Positions 29,158-41,800 of a stretch of DNA of 64,000 nucleotides are shown piece by piece. The translations under genes and the position numbers were made by a program. The first letter of the stretch is position 1. Every line of letters begins with the position of its first letter. This DNA comes from Rhizaria sp. SCN 62-66 (lineage: Eukaryota > Rhizaria, unplaced), in NCBI GenBank assembly GCA_001724265.1, contig MEDY01000028.1, positions 1 through 64,000 of the forward strand, in the 5' to 3' direction. The notes under the pieces are model-generated. The model saw only the letters and a list, made by a program, of their open reading frames with translations, ran no database searches and was not told the DNA's origin.

Positions 29158-31178
29158 TTACGCGAGCGCGAGTGCGGCGTCGAGGTCGAGTCCGCCGAAG
29201 CGGACGACTGTGACGGCGAGCGTGCGCGTGTTGACAAGCAGCATCTCGCCGCTCCGCGCAAAGCGCGGCACGGCCAGCAGCAGCGTGCGTTCGCCGTCGG
29301 CGCGCAGACCGCCCTGAGCGGCGCTGTCGGCCGCGGCGCGGGCGACGATGGCGGCGGCGGCGACGGGCTGATTGCCAGCGAAGAAGACCGCGGGCGCGGC
29401 GGCGGCGTCGTCGGCGAGCACGAACGGGTCCGCAGTGGTGTACGGGTAGCAGCCGAGCGTGTCGGGCGCGGTGGGCGCGATCACGCGCGCGCGCAGCGCC
29501 AGCGCCAGCGCGGCGAGCGGGGACAGGTGGCTGAAACGCGCGATATCGGTCACGTTCTGCCCCGCCGTGCCCAACATCACCCAGTCACCGCCGTCGCTGC
29601 TGTCGGTCGCGCCGTCGCCGGCGGAGACGCCCACGGTCACCACAGCGGGGTTGGTGGTGGCGCGGAACGTGGAGAACGTCGCGGCGGACGCGAAGAGACA
29701 CGGGTGCATGGGCTGCTGCGGCAGCGTTGCGTTGGTGGGATCGTTGCTGCCTGCGACGAGCGTCACGGGCACGCTCGCGGCAACGCGCGTGAGGAACGCG
29801 TCGGCCTGCGCGACGGCCTCGGCCACGCGCGCGCGCTCCGCCTCGGCCGCCTCGGCCGCGGCCGTGGGCGTGCGGAACAGGTCCGACGCGGGCGGCGGTG
29901 GCGGCTTGGGCGCGAACGTGTCGCCCGCGACGACGACGTGCGCCACGCGCGCCGCGGCCGCCGCGTCGCCCGCGCCACCCGCAAGCCCCAGCAGGTAGTC
30001 GGCCGCTAGGTCCAGCAGTACCGACGCCGCGGGGGAGTCCGCCGCGCCGAGCCCCAGGTCGGAGAGGAACGCTACGTAACAGTCGCCAGCCGCGGCGGGC
30101 GCCGTCAGCAGCGCGCGCGGGGACGTAATCAGCGCGCCCATGGCCGTCGACGGCGCGCTGGACGCCGCGGGGGGTGCCGCAAGAGCACTGGGAGACGACA
30201 GCGAGGCCGCGGGGGAAGCGGGGTCTGAGTCGGACATGGCGAGGGGCGAAGCGGCGGCGGCGGCGCTGGCGACGGCGGCTGCTGCTGCTGCGGCGGCGGC
30301 GGGGCGCGCGGAGAGCAGCGGCGCGGCGGCGAGCACGGCGTGCGTGGCGGGCGCGGCGTCCGCGGGCGCGGCGGGGTGCGGCAGAGCGAGGTCGGGGTAA
30401 AAGACGCGCGAGACGACGAACTCGCCAGTCTCAGTCTCGACGCCCTGCACCGCAAGTAGCAGCCCGGAGACCAGCGCGTCCACGCACGTCGTCGACGGGA
30501 ACACCGCCTCCTGGGCCGCCGCGGCGTCAGCGTCCACAGGGGTGGTGGTGCTGGCGAGTGGGCGCGAATAGACGGGCGTGTCCGCGGCGAGAGCGAGCTG
30601 GATGCGGCCGTGGTCGTCCTCGAGCACTGCGGCGTCCTCGGCGCCGCAGAAGTTGTCCGCAGCGGCAAGCGCAGCAGCTGCAGCCGTCGGTGGGTTATCG
30701 TCGTACTCGTCGAGAATGCATGGCTTGGCGGGCATGTCCTTGTAGACGGTGCCGACGACGATGCACTCGACGCCGGGCGCGGCGTCGACGATGCGCCCGT
30801 GGATCGGCACGGCCGCGCCGCCCTCAGCCATCAGAACGCGTGCGACGGACTGCATCAGCCGCGGGCGCAGCGCCTGCAGTCGCTGCAGGTAGATGTCCTT
30901 GTACTGGCAGTTGAACACCTTGCGCGCGGGCAGCACGAAGCGCTCCGCAGCCGCCTTGCTGGCGGCGGACCCAGGCGCCAGCTGCGCGCGCTTCAGGGCG
31001 CCACTGCTCGCCACAGCAGCGTCAAAGCTAATAATAAAAGATAAAAAATGCAATAATATATGACGAGATAGCGCGAATGAGTCGATATCTCTTAGAACCA
31101 AGTGGTGGGACAGAGAGATAGGAACGGTTTACAGTTGACGTACAGCTGCGGGGGAAAGACGGATTCGAGAGTCGCCAT
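29158..31178 (-). CDS. POLD2: DNA polymerase delta subunit 2 (B subunit)
   Basis: Small, non-catalytic subunit of replicative polymerase delta; it ties the catalytic subunit to the other accessory subunits in the nucleus. Exons 31144-31178 and 29158-31027 join in phase 2 (donor GTACGT, acceptor TTATTAG), giving 634 residues with a TAA stop. The OB-fold part has FNCQYKDIYLQRLQALRPRL and CIVVGTVYKDMPAKPCIL. The inactive phosphoesterase domain has SVPVTLVAGSNDPTN, LPQQPMHPCLF, GTAGQNVTDI and the signature SPTAPDTLGCYPY-like sequence (here APTAPDTLGCYPY). An Ala/Pro/Ser insert of about 80 residues separates the two. The 12-residue first exon starts with MATLESVFPPQL and is required because the main frame has no ATG near its start. 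It is divergent from MRPL17. Confidence 0.95.
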
Positions 31179-31476
31179 CTGCAAGGGAAACGCGGTTTGG
31201 GGAAGCGTAATTACACAATGCAATATTTTGTAAAGAGTTATTACGCGCACAGACAATATAAACGTATAACAGCGATCTTACATGGCACATTTCAGACTTG
31301 AAATTAAGCACTCTTGGCTCTTACTTGGGCGCCAAATAAAAACTGGCAGGGTTCCGAAAAAGTCGGCGGCAAAAATGAGCAATTTCGGACTCAGTCTGCC
31401 AAGCGCGGTCTGAGAGCTCTGGGGGTGATTAGTAACGTGTGTTGTGACCGCAAAGCGCCGTTAATTTGCACATAAT
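31179..31476. promoter_or_regulatory. Bidirectional promoter region POLD2 / MRPL17
   Basis: 298 bases separate the ATG of POLD2 (minus) and that of MRPL17 (plus), so both promoters and 5' UTRs must lie here. I see no recognisable TATA box or other named element. Confidence 0.55.
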
Positions 31477-32258
31477 ATGCCCCACGGTGTGAAAATGCCC
31501 AAGCTGGGCATGGTGACTGCCCACCGTATGGCTGTTCTTCGGTACGTGCTCTATACGCCCTCTCCTCGTGTTGCCGCTCTCTAACTGCAGCTTGACCTTG
31601 TGCCCCGCGTTGTTTCCCCTGCTGCCTGCTCACTGGGACGCTCTTTTCGTTGTGTCACTTTTTTGATTCACACCACAGTAACATGACCACTTCGCTCATC
31701 AAGCACGAGCGCATTGTGACCACGTACGCCCGCGCCAAGGCTCTTCGCGGCGTCGTGGATGGCATGATCACGCTGGGCAAGGTGGGCACCCGCCGCGCCT
31801 ACGCCAAGGCCGACGGCTTCGTGCGCGAAGCCCCCATGGTGCGCAAGCTCTTCACTGAGCTCGCTGTGCGCTACAAGTTCCGTCCCGGTGGCTACACGCG
31901 CGTCGTGCGCTCGCACAACCGCCGCGGCGACAACGCGCTCATGTGCTTCATCGAGCTTGTTGACCGCCCCGGAGAGCTGCGTTCGGCCAAGAAGGTCTCG
32001 TACCAGTGGGCCGTCGCGCGCGGCATGGTGCCCCCGCCTTTCCGCGCCGTCGCCTCGCTCAAGGAGGCTGCCGAGATCTCCCCCTCGACCTCGACGCTGT
32101 ACAACACCAACTCGCGCCACTGGCTCCGCGAGAACCCCGAGTACGTTTCGGGCGTGCACTCGTGGCGCCGCCGCGGCACCGCGCCCAAGACTCCCGTCAA
32201 GGTCGACAGCAAGTGGCTCAAGCCCGTCCAGGTCGAGGCCATCCAGCCCGCCGCATGA
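31477..32258 (+). CDS. MRPL17: Mitochondrial large-subunit ribosomal protein bL17m
   Basis: Bacterial-type L17 of the mitochondrial ribosome large subunit, located near the exit tunnel. Exons 31477-31541 and 31679-32258 join in phase 2 across a 137-base intron (donor GTACGT, acceptor CACCACAG) to give 214 residues with a TGA stop. The joined sequence HRMAVLRNMTTSLIKHERI matches bL17 exactly across the splice (bacterial HRQAMFRNMAGSLVRHE). ITLGKVGTRRAYAKA, VRKLFTELAVRYKFRPGGYTR and DNALMCFIELVDR follow in the usual order. The tail after residue 130 is a mitochondrial-type extension rich in Trp, Arg and Lys. There is no classic cleavable presequence: conserved L17 sequence starts almost at the N-terminus, so targeting information may be internal. 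Confidence 0.95.
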
Positions 32259-32893
32259 GCGCGCCCGGGGCCGCTGAACTGAGCTCAACCAACCGAACTC
32301 TCGACTGACTGCTGAACAGCCTCTGCACACACTCTCTTCTTGATTGTGGGCGTGGGAGAGCTTGCGCATTTCTCCGCAGCGACGCGGCGGCAGCAGGGAG
32401 GTGCGGCGCGAGCTCGAGAACAGAGAACGCTATTTTAAACGCCTGTAGTGCTAAACGATGACGACAACGACACAGCGACAGCAGGCATGAACCTTCAACC
32501 CGACTACTTAGCAGGGCCGGTGCCGCGCCGCTCGCTTTCCCCCACGAAACGGGACAGGCAACGGCGCGGCATGGGCGCGAAATCTATTACATCAATCCTA
32601 TAATAATACATTAAACATATCTTTATTCATGATCGTCTCTTAATCTGCCTCTCAGTTACTTCCATATCACTGATTCGCTTCTCCGTTTCAAGCGTGTGTT
32701 GTAAAATGATGATGTATTAGGATTAATAAATAGGTTGTTTGTTTGTAGTAATTTTGTGGGTTGACATATGCGTGTCTTGCTATCAAACGCAATGAATAAA
32801 TAACTTTGTTGCAAACGTGAGTCATGTCAAATTTGTTGAATCTGTCAAGTTACGGAGAGTGTTTTAGTTTCAGCCACACAGCAGCGGCGTGAT
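32259..32893. other. Convergent intergenic region
   Basis: Between the stop of MRPL17 and that of the PPR-like giant. GC-rich to about 32580, then AT-rich. Two 3' UTRs are expected. No coding-like frame or repeat seen. Confidence 0.6.
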
Positions 32894-35800
32894 TTACTGC
32901 GAGCCCGTCAGCTTGGCACGCGCGGCCTTGGCGACGGCGCACACAGCCGTCCCCAGCGCACTCGTACTAAACTTACCGGCACCGACACCGGCGCCGACAC
33001 TGGCGTTAACGCCGCCGACGCTGACGCCGCAGCCAGCGACCGTGGTCTGCAGCCCGAGGCCCAGGCGCAGCGAGGAGGAGAAGCCCGCAGTGCCGCTGGT
33101 CGAGCCCCCGGCCTTGGGCCGGAGGAGCCCGCCCGAAAGCGCGCCCGCGCCGGAGGCCGCGGCGGAGACGGCGAGCCCAAGCCCAAAGCGCGCGCGGGCC
33201 GCGGCGGGGCGGGGCGGCACGATGGCGGCGTCGTCAGCCTCCTCGTCCTCGGCGTCGGCCCCACTGGCTGCCCATGAACCCGCTCCCGCTCCCGCTCCGA
33301 CTCCAGCTCCGGCTCCGACTCCGGCTCTAGCTCCGGCTCCGGTCCGGGCTCCGGCGCCGGCCCGGGCTCCGGTGCCGGCTTTGGCAGCGGCAGCGGCGGC
33401 GGGCTGGCGGGACTTGGCCGCCCCGCCGCGAGCAGCACCGCCAGTGGCGACATGAGCAGCAATGGCAGCGGTGACCGCAGCAGAAGTCGCGGAGTCACGC
33501 GAGGAGGACGACGACGGCTTGGACTTGTTGCTGGCAGTGGCGATGTTTTCGCCGTTGGCGTTGACTCCGTAGAAGGCGGCGGTGCCCGCGACGGGGCGGC
33601 CGGGCACGTCGCTGAAGAAGGCGGCGCTGGCAGCGTTGACGTCCGTCTGCGGCGCGTCGGCGAGAGAGGTGCGGCTCGCGGCCGAGAGCACGGGCGGCGG
33701 CACAGTGCGTTCGGCGCGGGGCACGTAGTTGCCGTGTGCGTCGGTGATGCCCCAGGCGCGCATGAGCGCGGGATCGAAGCCGTCTGCGTAGCGCGCGAAG
33801 ATGTCGCGCGCGAGGTCCTGCTGGTGCAAGACATCAAGCAGCAGCACGAGCTCCGGGTGGCGCGAGCGCGGCGTCGCGGCGCGCGCGGCCAGGTCCTCCT
33901 CTACCATCGGCCGCACGCGGCGCGCAAAGCCGTGGGGCGAGGTGCCGATGAGCTGCGTGAGGTAGCGGCAGACGAGCTCGTGCTCGTGGGGGGGCAGGCC
34001 ATGCGAGCGGAGGAACTGCGTCACCGCCGATGCCGTCTCCGTGGTGATATGGCGACCAGAGGCCTCGCGGAAGGCGTCCAGGTCAAAGCGGCGCACAGGT
34101 GGCGGGTGGTCGCGCAGACGGCCGACGCCGGCGCGCCGCAGCAGCGAGAGGATCGCGCGGAAGCGGAAGCCCGAGGTGTGACCGAGCGCGCCCGAGATGT
34201 CAGACAAAAGCATGAAGGAGAACTCGTGGCCCGCGGCGAGCATCACGGAGCGCAGGTAGCTGAAGCGCAGCATGCCGGCGAAGGACTTGGAGCGCACGAT
34301 GAGCTCGACGAAGCTGGCGACGTCGCACGTGTCCTGATAGTACCGCATCACCTGAAGATATGACAGCGCGAGCGGGTACGTGTCGGAGCTGGTGCGACGC
34401 TCGAGCACCGAGAGCTCGCGCGTCGCGCCGCGCATGTCGCCCTTGAGGACGTACGCGCGGACCAGCGCCTGCTGCATGATGAGGTCCACCATGGGCGGGC
34501 GGCGGACCGTGAGCATCGAGCCCACGGTGTCGGACGACGCGCCCCACTCGCCCACACTGGGGGGGTCGTCCAGCAGCGGCTTGAGGTCGAACGACGCGAC
34601 TGAGCGCGCCGCCTCAGAGTTCATGTCGGCCAGACGCAGCACGGCGGACCAGAGCGGCATGTGCTCGCGCGCGCGCGGGACGGCCGAGCCCGACTCGAAC
34701 GCGCGCGGGTCCACGCGCCGCATCGCCGCCACCAGGGTGCGGAAGTCGGTCAGCGAGGCTGGGAGATCAAACTCACGCACCGAGAGCGGGGACACAACTA
34801 GCAACTCGCAGTTCCGACCGACAAAGTCGTTGAAGATGGTGATGGCGAGGTCAGGGTCGTTGTGGCGCAGCGCGGCCTGCATGATCACAGTCGCCGTGTT
34901 GGCGTGCACGGCGTGGCCGTAGCTCGTCATGGTCTGGACCGAGTGGCGCAGGCGCGCGACGTCGCAGTTGCGCGCGTGGAAGGCGATCCACATGTTGTAA
35001 AAGGACGGCAGCATCGGCATCGAGTGCTCCGACAGGTACGCCATCACCTGACGCGCGCGCACGAGGTCGTTTTGCTGCAGGAACACGTTGAGGAAGCGCG
35101 CCATCGTCAGCGTCGTCACACGGCGCAGCTCCGTCACAGTGCCCTTGCGGACGCTGACGCCGAGGATCGCGGTGAGCGTGCGCGGGCGCTTGAGATCGCG
35201 CGGGAGCGCCATAACCCAGTCCCACGTCGACTCGGGATCGAACAGTCCCATGTACGCGCGCGTGACGGCCGACAGCGTCATGAGCTGCCCCACGGGGTGG
35301 AAGCCGAGGAACGGCGGCACGACCACGCGCGACGTGTCGCCGAGCCGACGCTCGCGGGCGAGGCGCTCGCGGTCGCGGGCCTCACGGTCACGCAGCGCCA
35401 TTTCGCGCGACGCCTGCGCCGGGTCCACCATCTGCGCCACGGGCACGGCCTGGACCTGTGAGCGCAGGGCCTCATACTCGCGGGCACTCATCCCCATGGC
35501 CGCGGCCATCTCCGCCAGCGCCGTTTCCTCCGCCGTCGAGGAGGCGCTCTCGGTAGCGGGCAGCGGCGAGGATGACGACGCGCTCCCCGTCGCTCCAGTC
35601 GTGGTGTGCTGCGATGCGGCCTTGCTGCGGGCGTGCGCAGTCCTGACGGCGGCCTCGGCGGCCTCGGCGGCGGCCGCGGCATCGGCGGCGCAGTCGATCG
35701 CGCCGCCATAGAGCTTCATGTCTTCCGCAGCGTCGCCCCAGGTCGAGGCCCACATCGCGGTGGAGCGGAAGAAGGCGTCATCCTGGATGCGGACATTGTG

Positions 35801-38800
35801 CTGGTGAATCTGCCCGATGGCCTGCACGGCGCGCAGGTACGGCATCGCGAAGGGCGTGAGGTCGGACGCGCGCTGGCACACGGCTGCGAGCGCCATCACC
35901 AGCGTCGTCGGCGTGACTCCGACGACGCGTAGCGGCATGGCGCCGAAGAACTGCGCCAGCAGCAGCCCGCCCTCGACGCCCAGCGCGGGCTCCTCGTCCG
36001 CCGCGGCGTCGGCGGCCTCGAGCGCGGCGACGTAGTCCGCGTAGCCGTCGGGCGAGGCCATGGCGAAGGTCGAGGGATCGACTGCCGCGGGAGCGGGCGC
36101 GGAGAAGCCCCGCAGCGGCGCCGGCAGCGGCACGCGCGTGCGCAGTGAGGCGTGGAACTCGCTCGCGTGCGCCGCGGCACGCCACATCACGTAGTGGTAC
36201 AGTGACACCGGCAGCGGCAGCAGCTCGTGCGGCGTCGCCGGGAAGACGTTGGGCGTCAGGTCCATCGCTTGACGGACGGTCTGCATGATGCGGCGCGACC
36301 GCGCGGCCAGCAGCTCTGTGTCTGACGGCGGCATCACAGTGCCAGTTGCGGTCACATTCGCGTTCGCAGTCGCTGTCGTGGGGCCGGAGGCGGCGGTGAG
36401 CGGCAGAGTGCCCTGCGTGAGCAGGTGAGCGTACGTGTCCATCGACGCGCCCAGCAGCTGGGACGCAGACTCCGCGGCTGCTGCCGTTGCTGCCGTCGAT
36501 TTGGAGTCAGATAACGCGGAGAGCACGTCTGTGTCGCCGGCGCGGGCAGCCGCGCGGTGCGCGCGCAGCGCCGCGCGCGCGGGCCCGGCAGTGGCGCCGT
36601 ACTCGAGGTTGGCGACCGGGAAGCGGTCCGCAATGAAGGCCTCGCGCAGGTGCGGCAGCCCGACCGCGGGGTGGAACTCACGGCCCGCGGGCGGCGCGCC
36701 GGGCACAGAGCGGAGGTAGTCTGCGCGGCTCGCAATGTCGTGTTCGAGCGTGCGATGCAGCAGCACCCGCTGGAGCTCCGGGTCCACGTCCGCGTTGGCC
36801 TCGGCAAGCCCCGTGGACATGCGCTCGTCCTGCACGAGCGAGAAGAGCGGGCCCGCGGCCGCGCTGCGGCCAGAGGCGCCCCGGCCCGCGGCTCCACCCG
36901 CGCCGGTGCCGCGGCGGGACGCGGCGGGCCGGTCGTAGCGCAGCCCGCGCGGCGCGCCCGCGCCCGCGGACGACATCGCCGCCGCGGGCGTGGCTGTGGG
37001 AGACAGGGACGACGCCGCGCCGGGGCCGGGGGAGGAGACGCGCGCGAGGAGACGTGCCATGACGCGGTCGTGCGCGCGCGCGCTGTCGGCGAAGGCGAGG
37101 CGGCCCTGCGCCGTCTCCGCGGCGGCGGCGAGCGGTGAACGCTGCACGGCCGCAGTGAAGACGCTGCGCTCGCCCCAGCCCAGCCCCCACTCGGCGATCG
37201 CCGTGGCGACGGGGTCGGCGTCAGCGGAGCTCGCGGCCATAGTCGGGGGGCGGGCGACGAGGGCGCGGATGCCGAGCAGCGCGAGCGAGCGCGCGCTGGA
37301 GCGGGTGAGCGACGTCACCCGCGCCGCGCCGGCAAGCGTGGTCAGCGCCGCCGCGGGCGTGTGCGTCACGCCGCCAGTCTGAGCCGCGGCGGACTGCGCA
37401 GACGTTGCTGTGGAGGGGGCGGCGTCCGCGGTGTCGTCCTCGAAAAGGGCGGCGTAGCTCTGGAGCCCGGCCTGGCCCGTGGAGCCCGAGAGCAGGCGTT
37501 CAACGCCGCTCCGGTCCGCGCCTTCGCGGTCAGCGCGCAGACCGAGTCGACCGACTGTGAGCCCTTCGAGCCCCAGCAGGCCCTCGGTGCTGGCCGTCGT
37601 GGCGCCCGTGGAGGCGCGCGCGGAGCCGGTGAGCCCCGAGGCCGCGTTGGCGGCGGCGTTGGCGACGTCGGCGTCGGGGCCTGTGGCCTTAAAGCGCGCG
37701 CGCGCCGTGGACAGCGCCATGAGCGTGCCATCGACCAGCACCACGGCCTCGAACGACCGCGCCGTGGTCCACATCGACGGCAGGAACACGGCGTGCGAGA
37801 GCGGTGAGCGCCGGTCCAGCTCGGCCAGCGACAGCGCCAGTGCTTCGGGCACCGTCGTTGTGTAGACCGAGGCAAGCAGCCGGCCCAGGCACGACGAGCG
37901 CGAGAGCTCGACGTACCGCGGGATCGTCACCGGCGTCGACGGGTTCTCGAAGTTGGCCTCGACGATGCGCTGCGTGAGCGGGTCCAGCAGCGACGCCAGT
38001 GCGTTGCGCGACGCGGGCACCGCCGCGGCGCGCGGGTCGGGCCGCGTGAAGCCCTGCGTCCAGCGCGAGAGCGCGTCGACGGTGCCGCGCGCAGTCTGCA
38101 CGCGCGGGTCGTGCCGCACGCGCGTCGCGTTGAGCAGGTACGGCGACTCGGACGCGTGCGTAGACCGGGCCCAGGCCGAGGCGTTGCGGGCGGCGTCGGG
38201 GTCCTCGCTCTCGGCAGCCGCGAGCTGCTCGAACACGAGCGGCGTCGCGGCCACGGGCGACGCCTGCGACAGCACGTCGCCGAGCACCACGGCGGAACAC
38301 ACGGGCAGCGTGCCCGCGTCGCCCGCGCGCCGGTCGCGCGGCGAGCTCGACTTGCGTGCCTCCGCGGCGGCTTCCATGACGTCGGGCGGGACGAAGTTGA
38401 TCATCACGGCATCGCGCACGGCGTCGGCGATCGAATTTAGCGGCGCCAGCGGGTGCGCGGCCAGCAGCGACTCGGCGTAGCGCACGTACGCCGGGTCCTG
38501 TGCGGCGCGCGAGTAGGCGTACATGACGTGCTCGTGCGACAGCGCCCAGCGCGGCGTCGACGCGAAGACGATCGCCAGCAGCGCCTGCGGCGTGCGGGGC
38601 CGCGCGTAGGCCAGTCCGCAGTCGGAGTACTCGAGCGGCAGCGTCGACGGCGCCAGCGCCGCCGACTAGGACGAGGACGAGGACGCAGTCACTGCAGCAG
38701 CAGCGGCCGCAGCACTGGCACCACCAGCAGCGCCAGCGTCGGGAGTCGAATTTGCGGGGCTGTCGTTCTCGCTGCCAGTGCCGTTGCCGCCGCTGCCGAG

Positions 38801-41800
38801 GTTGTTGTTGCTATTGCCGCTGCGCGAGCGCGCTGCGAGCGTGAAGTGGTGCGAGCACCCGTCAACAACGGCGATGCGCGGCGTGTCAACGTCGTCAGTC
38901 TTCTGACGCCGCTCCTCGACGAAGTCCTCCAGGTCTTGATAACGCGCGAATGCCTTTGTGGCGGCCAAGCCGCGCACGCCGCCCGAGGCCGCGTTGAGCG
39001 CGTTGATCACATCGTCGTCGCCCTCATCATCGGCCTCGGTGCCCGCGGCACCACTGGTGGGCGCGTTGCCCGACTCACCCGCAGTCACGGGGGCCAGATC
39101 ACCCGCGCCGCTGCTGCGCGACGTTTCGTTGATGCTCTTGCGCATCGCGTCCATGGTGCGCATCATCACCAGCGGGTCTGGCAGGTCCTCGAGCCGCAAT
39201 CGAGGCAGGAAGCGCGAGCCCGCCAGCAGCGGCGCCAGCGCGCGCGCCGACGTCGCCGCGCGGGCCTCTGCGGCGGCCATCGTCCGCGACTCAGCCTCGG
39301 TCGCAACTGCCTCACGAAGGTCCTCGAGCATGGGTCCGTTGAGCACGGCGTCGAGCGGGGTCTCCTTGACGTCCAAGTCGGCGGCGGCCGCGCGCGCGGC
39401 GTTGGCGCGCACCGCGGCGGCAAGCAGCGGCGACGGGGCCGAGTTGTCGACGTACGGCGACTGGAAGTATGCCGCCATATCGGCGTCGTCCTGCAGTGTC
39501 CAGTCCATGCTGAGCGAGTCGGTCAGCCCGAGCGCGTGCGCGCGCGCAGCAACCGCCGCGAGCGCGGGCGCGTCGCCCACCACGGCCGCAGCGCGCAGCA
39601 GCGCCGAGAGCGTGGCAGCAAGGAACGGCACGTGATACAGCTCATCGTTGGCGCGCGCCGCCGAAAAGGCCTTGTCCTGGCCCAGGCAGAGGTCGAGCGC
39701 GTAGAGCATGTCGCCCACGGTGTTGACGCCCGCGTCGCGCGCCTCGCGGGCGGACACGCGGCGTCGGTGCGACGCCGCGCCGCCATAGTTACATGCTGTG
39801 GCGCTGTGCACGCGCGACGCCTGCGCACGCAGCGCGGCGCGCGCCTTGGTCTCGAACACACCGGCGACGGCGCCCGGCGCTGAGACAGTCGCGGTCGCGG
39901 CCGTGGCCGTCGCGGCGGCGGGGACGCGGGCCGCGGCCCAGGCGACGTGTGCGGAGGCCGGATGGTGGAATTCGGTTACGCGGACGAGGTCGAGGAAGTG
40001 CGCGACGTCCTCGCCCAGCGTCAACTGCGCTCGCAGCGCCGGGGGCAATAGCGCGGGCATGCCGGTCGCCAGCGCGGGCGCGTCGGCAGCCACAGACGAC
40101 GACGACGAGGACGAGGCAGCTGCAGCAGCGGCGTCAGCGGTGTGCGCGGCGCGCGCGGTACCCGTGGCGACAGCGCGGAACGCGTCGATAGCGACGCGCC
40201 AGACCGCGTCGGCGACCAGAGGCAGGTCCTCGCGCGCGGTGCCGGCGAGCGCGAGCGCGATGGCGGCGGGCGAGGCGAGCAGCAGCGGGTGCGCAGGCAC
40301 GGCCGGCGCCGGCGCGACGGGGATGTCTGCGTAGCTGCGCGCGCGCTGTCCGCCGCGGTCGCCGCCTCGGCGCACCTCGGCGACGGTGACTGTGCGCGTG
40401 CCGACGACGGTGCTGTTGGCGCTGCTGACGGCGTTTGCGGTGCCTGCGGCGCCCGCGAGCAGTTGCCCGCTCGTCTGCGCGTCCTCCGCAAAGCACGCGG
40501 CCATATCGACAGCGAAGCGTGCGGCTGCGGATCCCGCGAGCGCGACCTCGAGCCTTTTCTGCGCGGGGCCCTCGGCGAGCCCGACGGCGCGCGCGATGAC
40601 GGGGCGCATGGCGGGCAGACCGGCGGCCAAGGCCAGCAGACCGGGCGCCGCCTCGAAGCCCGCCACGGGCGCGCCGTACAGAGCGGGGTTCACGCCGCCG
40701 GCGGGCGAGTCGCCCTTAAGGCCGCCGGAGGCTGCTCCTGCTGCTGTGTCGGCTGCTGCTGTGGCAGAAGGGAGTCCGCCGCGCGGGAGGCGGGCGAGGT
40801 GGGCAGCGGGGTAGTGCGCCGCGAGAGCAAGCATCACGGCCGCGTCGGCTGCACGCGCCGTCGCGCCCTCATCACACCGGCTCGCACTTGCACTGGGACT
40901 GGCGCCCGCGCCGGCGCCGGAGGACAGAGTGGCGTGGGGCTCGGCGGCAGCGACGGCGATGGCGAGCGCGGCGCGCGCTGACGGGGCCACGCCACCGATA
41001 GCGAAACAGGGCCGCGCCGCCGAGTCGGGCGCGAAACCAGACTGGGAGAGCGCAGACAGCACGCGCGACGACGCGCCGGGCAGCGCAGCCGCGGCCGCGG
41101 AAGACTTGGACTGGGAGAAGTCCGCCGCCGCAGCGCTCTCTGTGGCGCTGGCGCTCTCTGACGGTGTCGGTGTGGAGGTGGAGAAGGTGACTGACCAGTC
41201 GTCGAAGCCGGCCGAGGCAGCCAGGCCCTGCGCGTCCGAGTCAGCCGCAGCAGTCGACGCAGCCGCCGCTGGAGCAGCAGCAGCAGCAGCAGCAGCGGAG
41301 GATGATGATGAGGGCCCGATCACAGTCGCCGGCGCGGTCGCAGGCGCGAAGGCCGCCGACGACGGTGCGTGCATACTGACGAGCACGCTGACCTCTGCCT
41401 CCGCGGCTGCTGCAATGGCGGCTTGCCAGGCGCGGTACCGAGCGTCGGCGCGCAGGTGCAACAGGCACGCCGCGTCGGCCCACAGCAGCGGCCGCGCTTC
41501 ACGGGGGCTCTGCGCTGCGGCCGCCGCGGGAGACGACGACGCAGAGAACGCGTCGGTGGATGTTGTGGAGTTCGAGGCAGAGGCGGAGTCCGGGGAAGCG
41601 TGCGTGACTGCGCCTGCGCGCATGGCTGTGTTGGCGGCAACCTCGTACCCGGCGTCGCGCGTCACAATCACCACGCCAGCGCCTGCGTCCGCCCCGTCCA
41701 AGCCCTCTGGCGCGCGGAGCGTCGCGCGCAGCGTGGGATGCCAGGGCTCGGCCGCGGTCGCGCCCAGTCCGAGCTAGACCGAGAGCGCGCGGTTCAGCCG

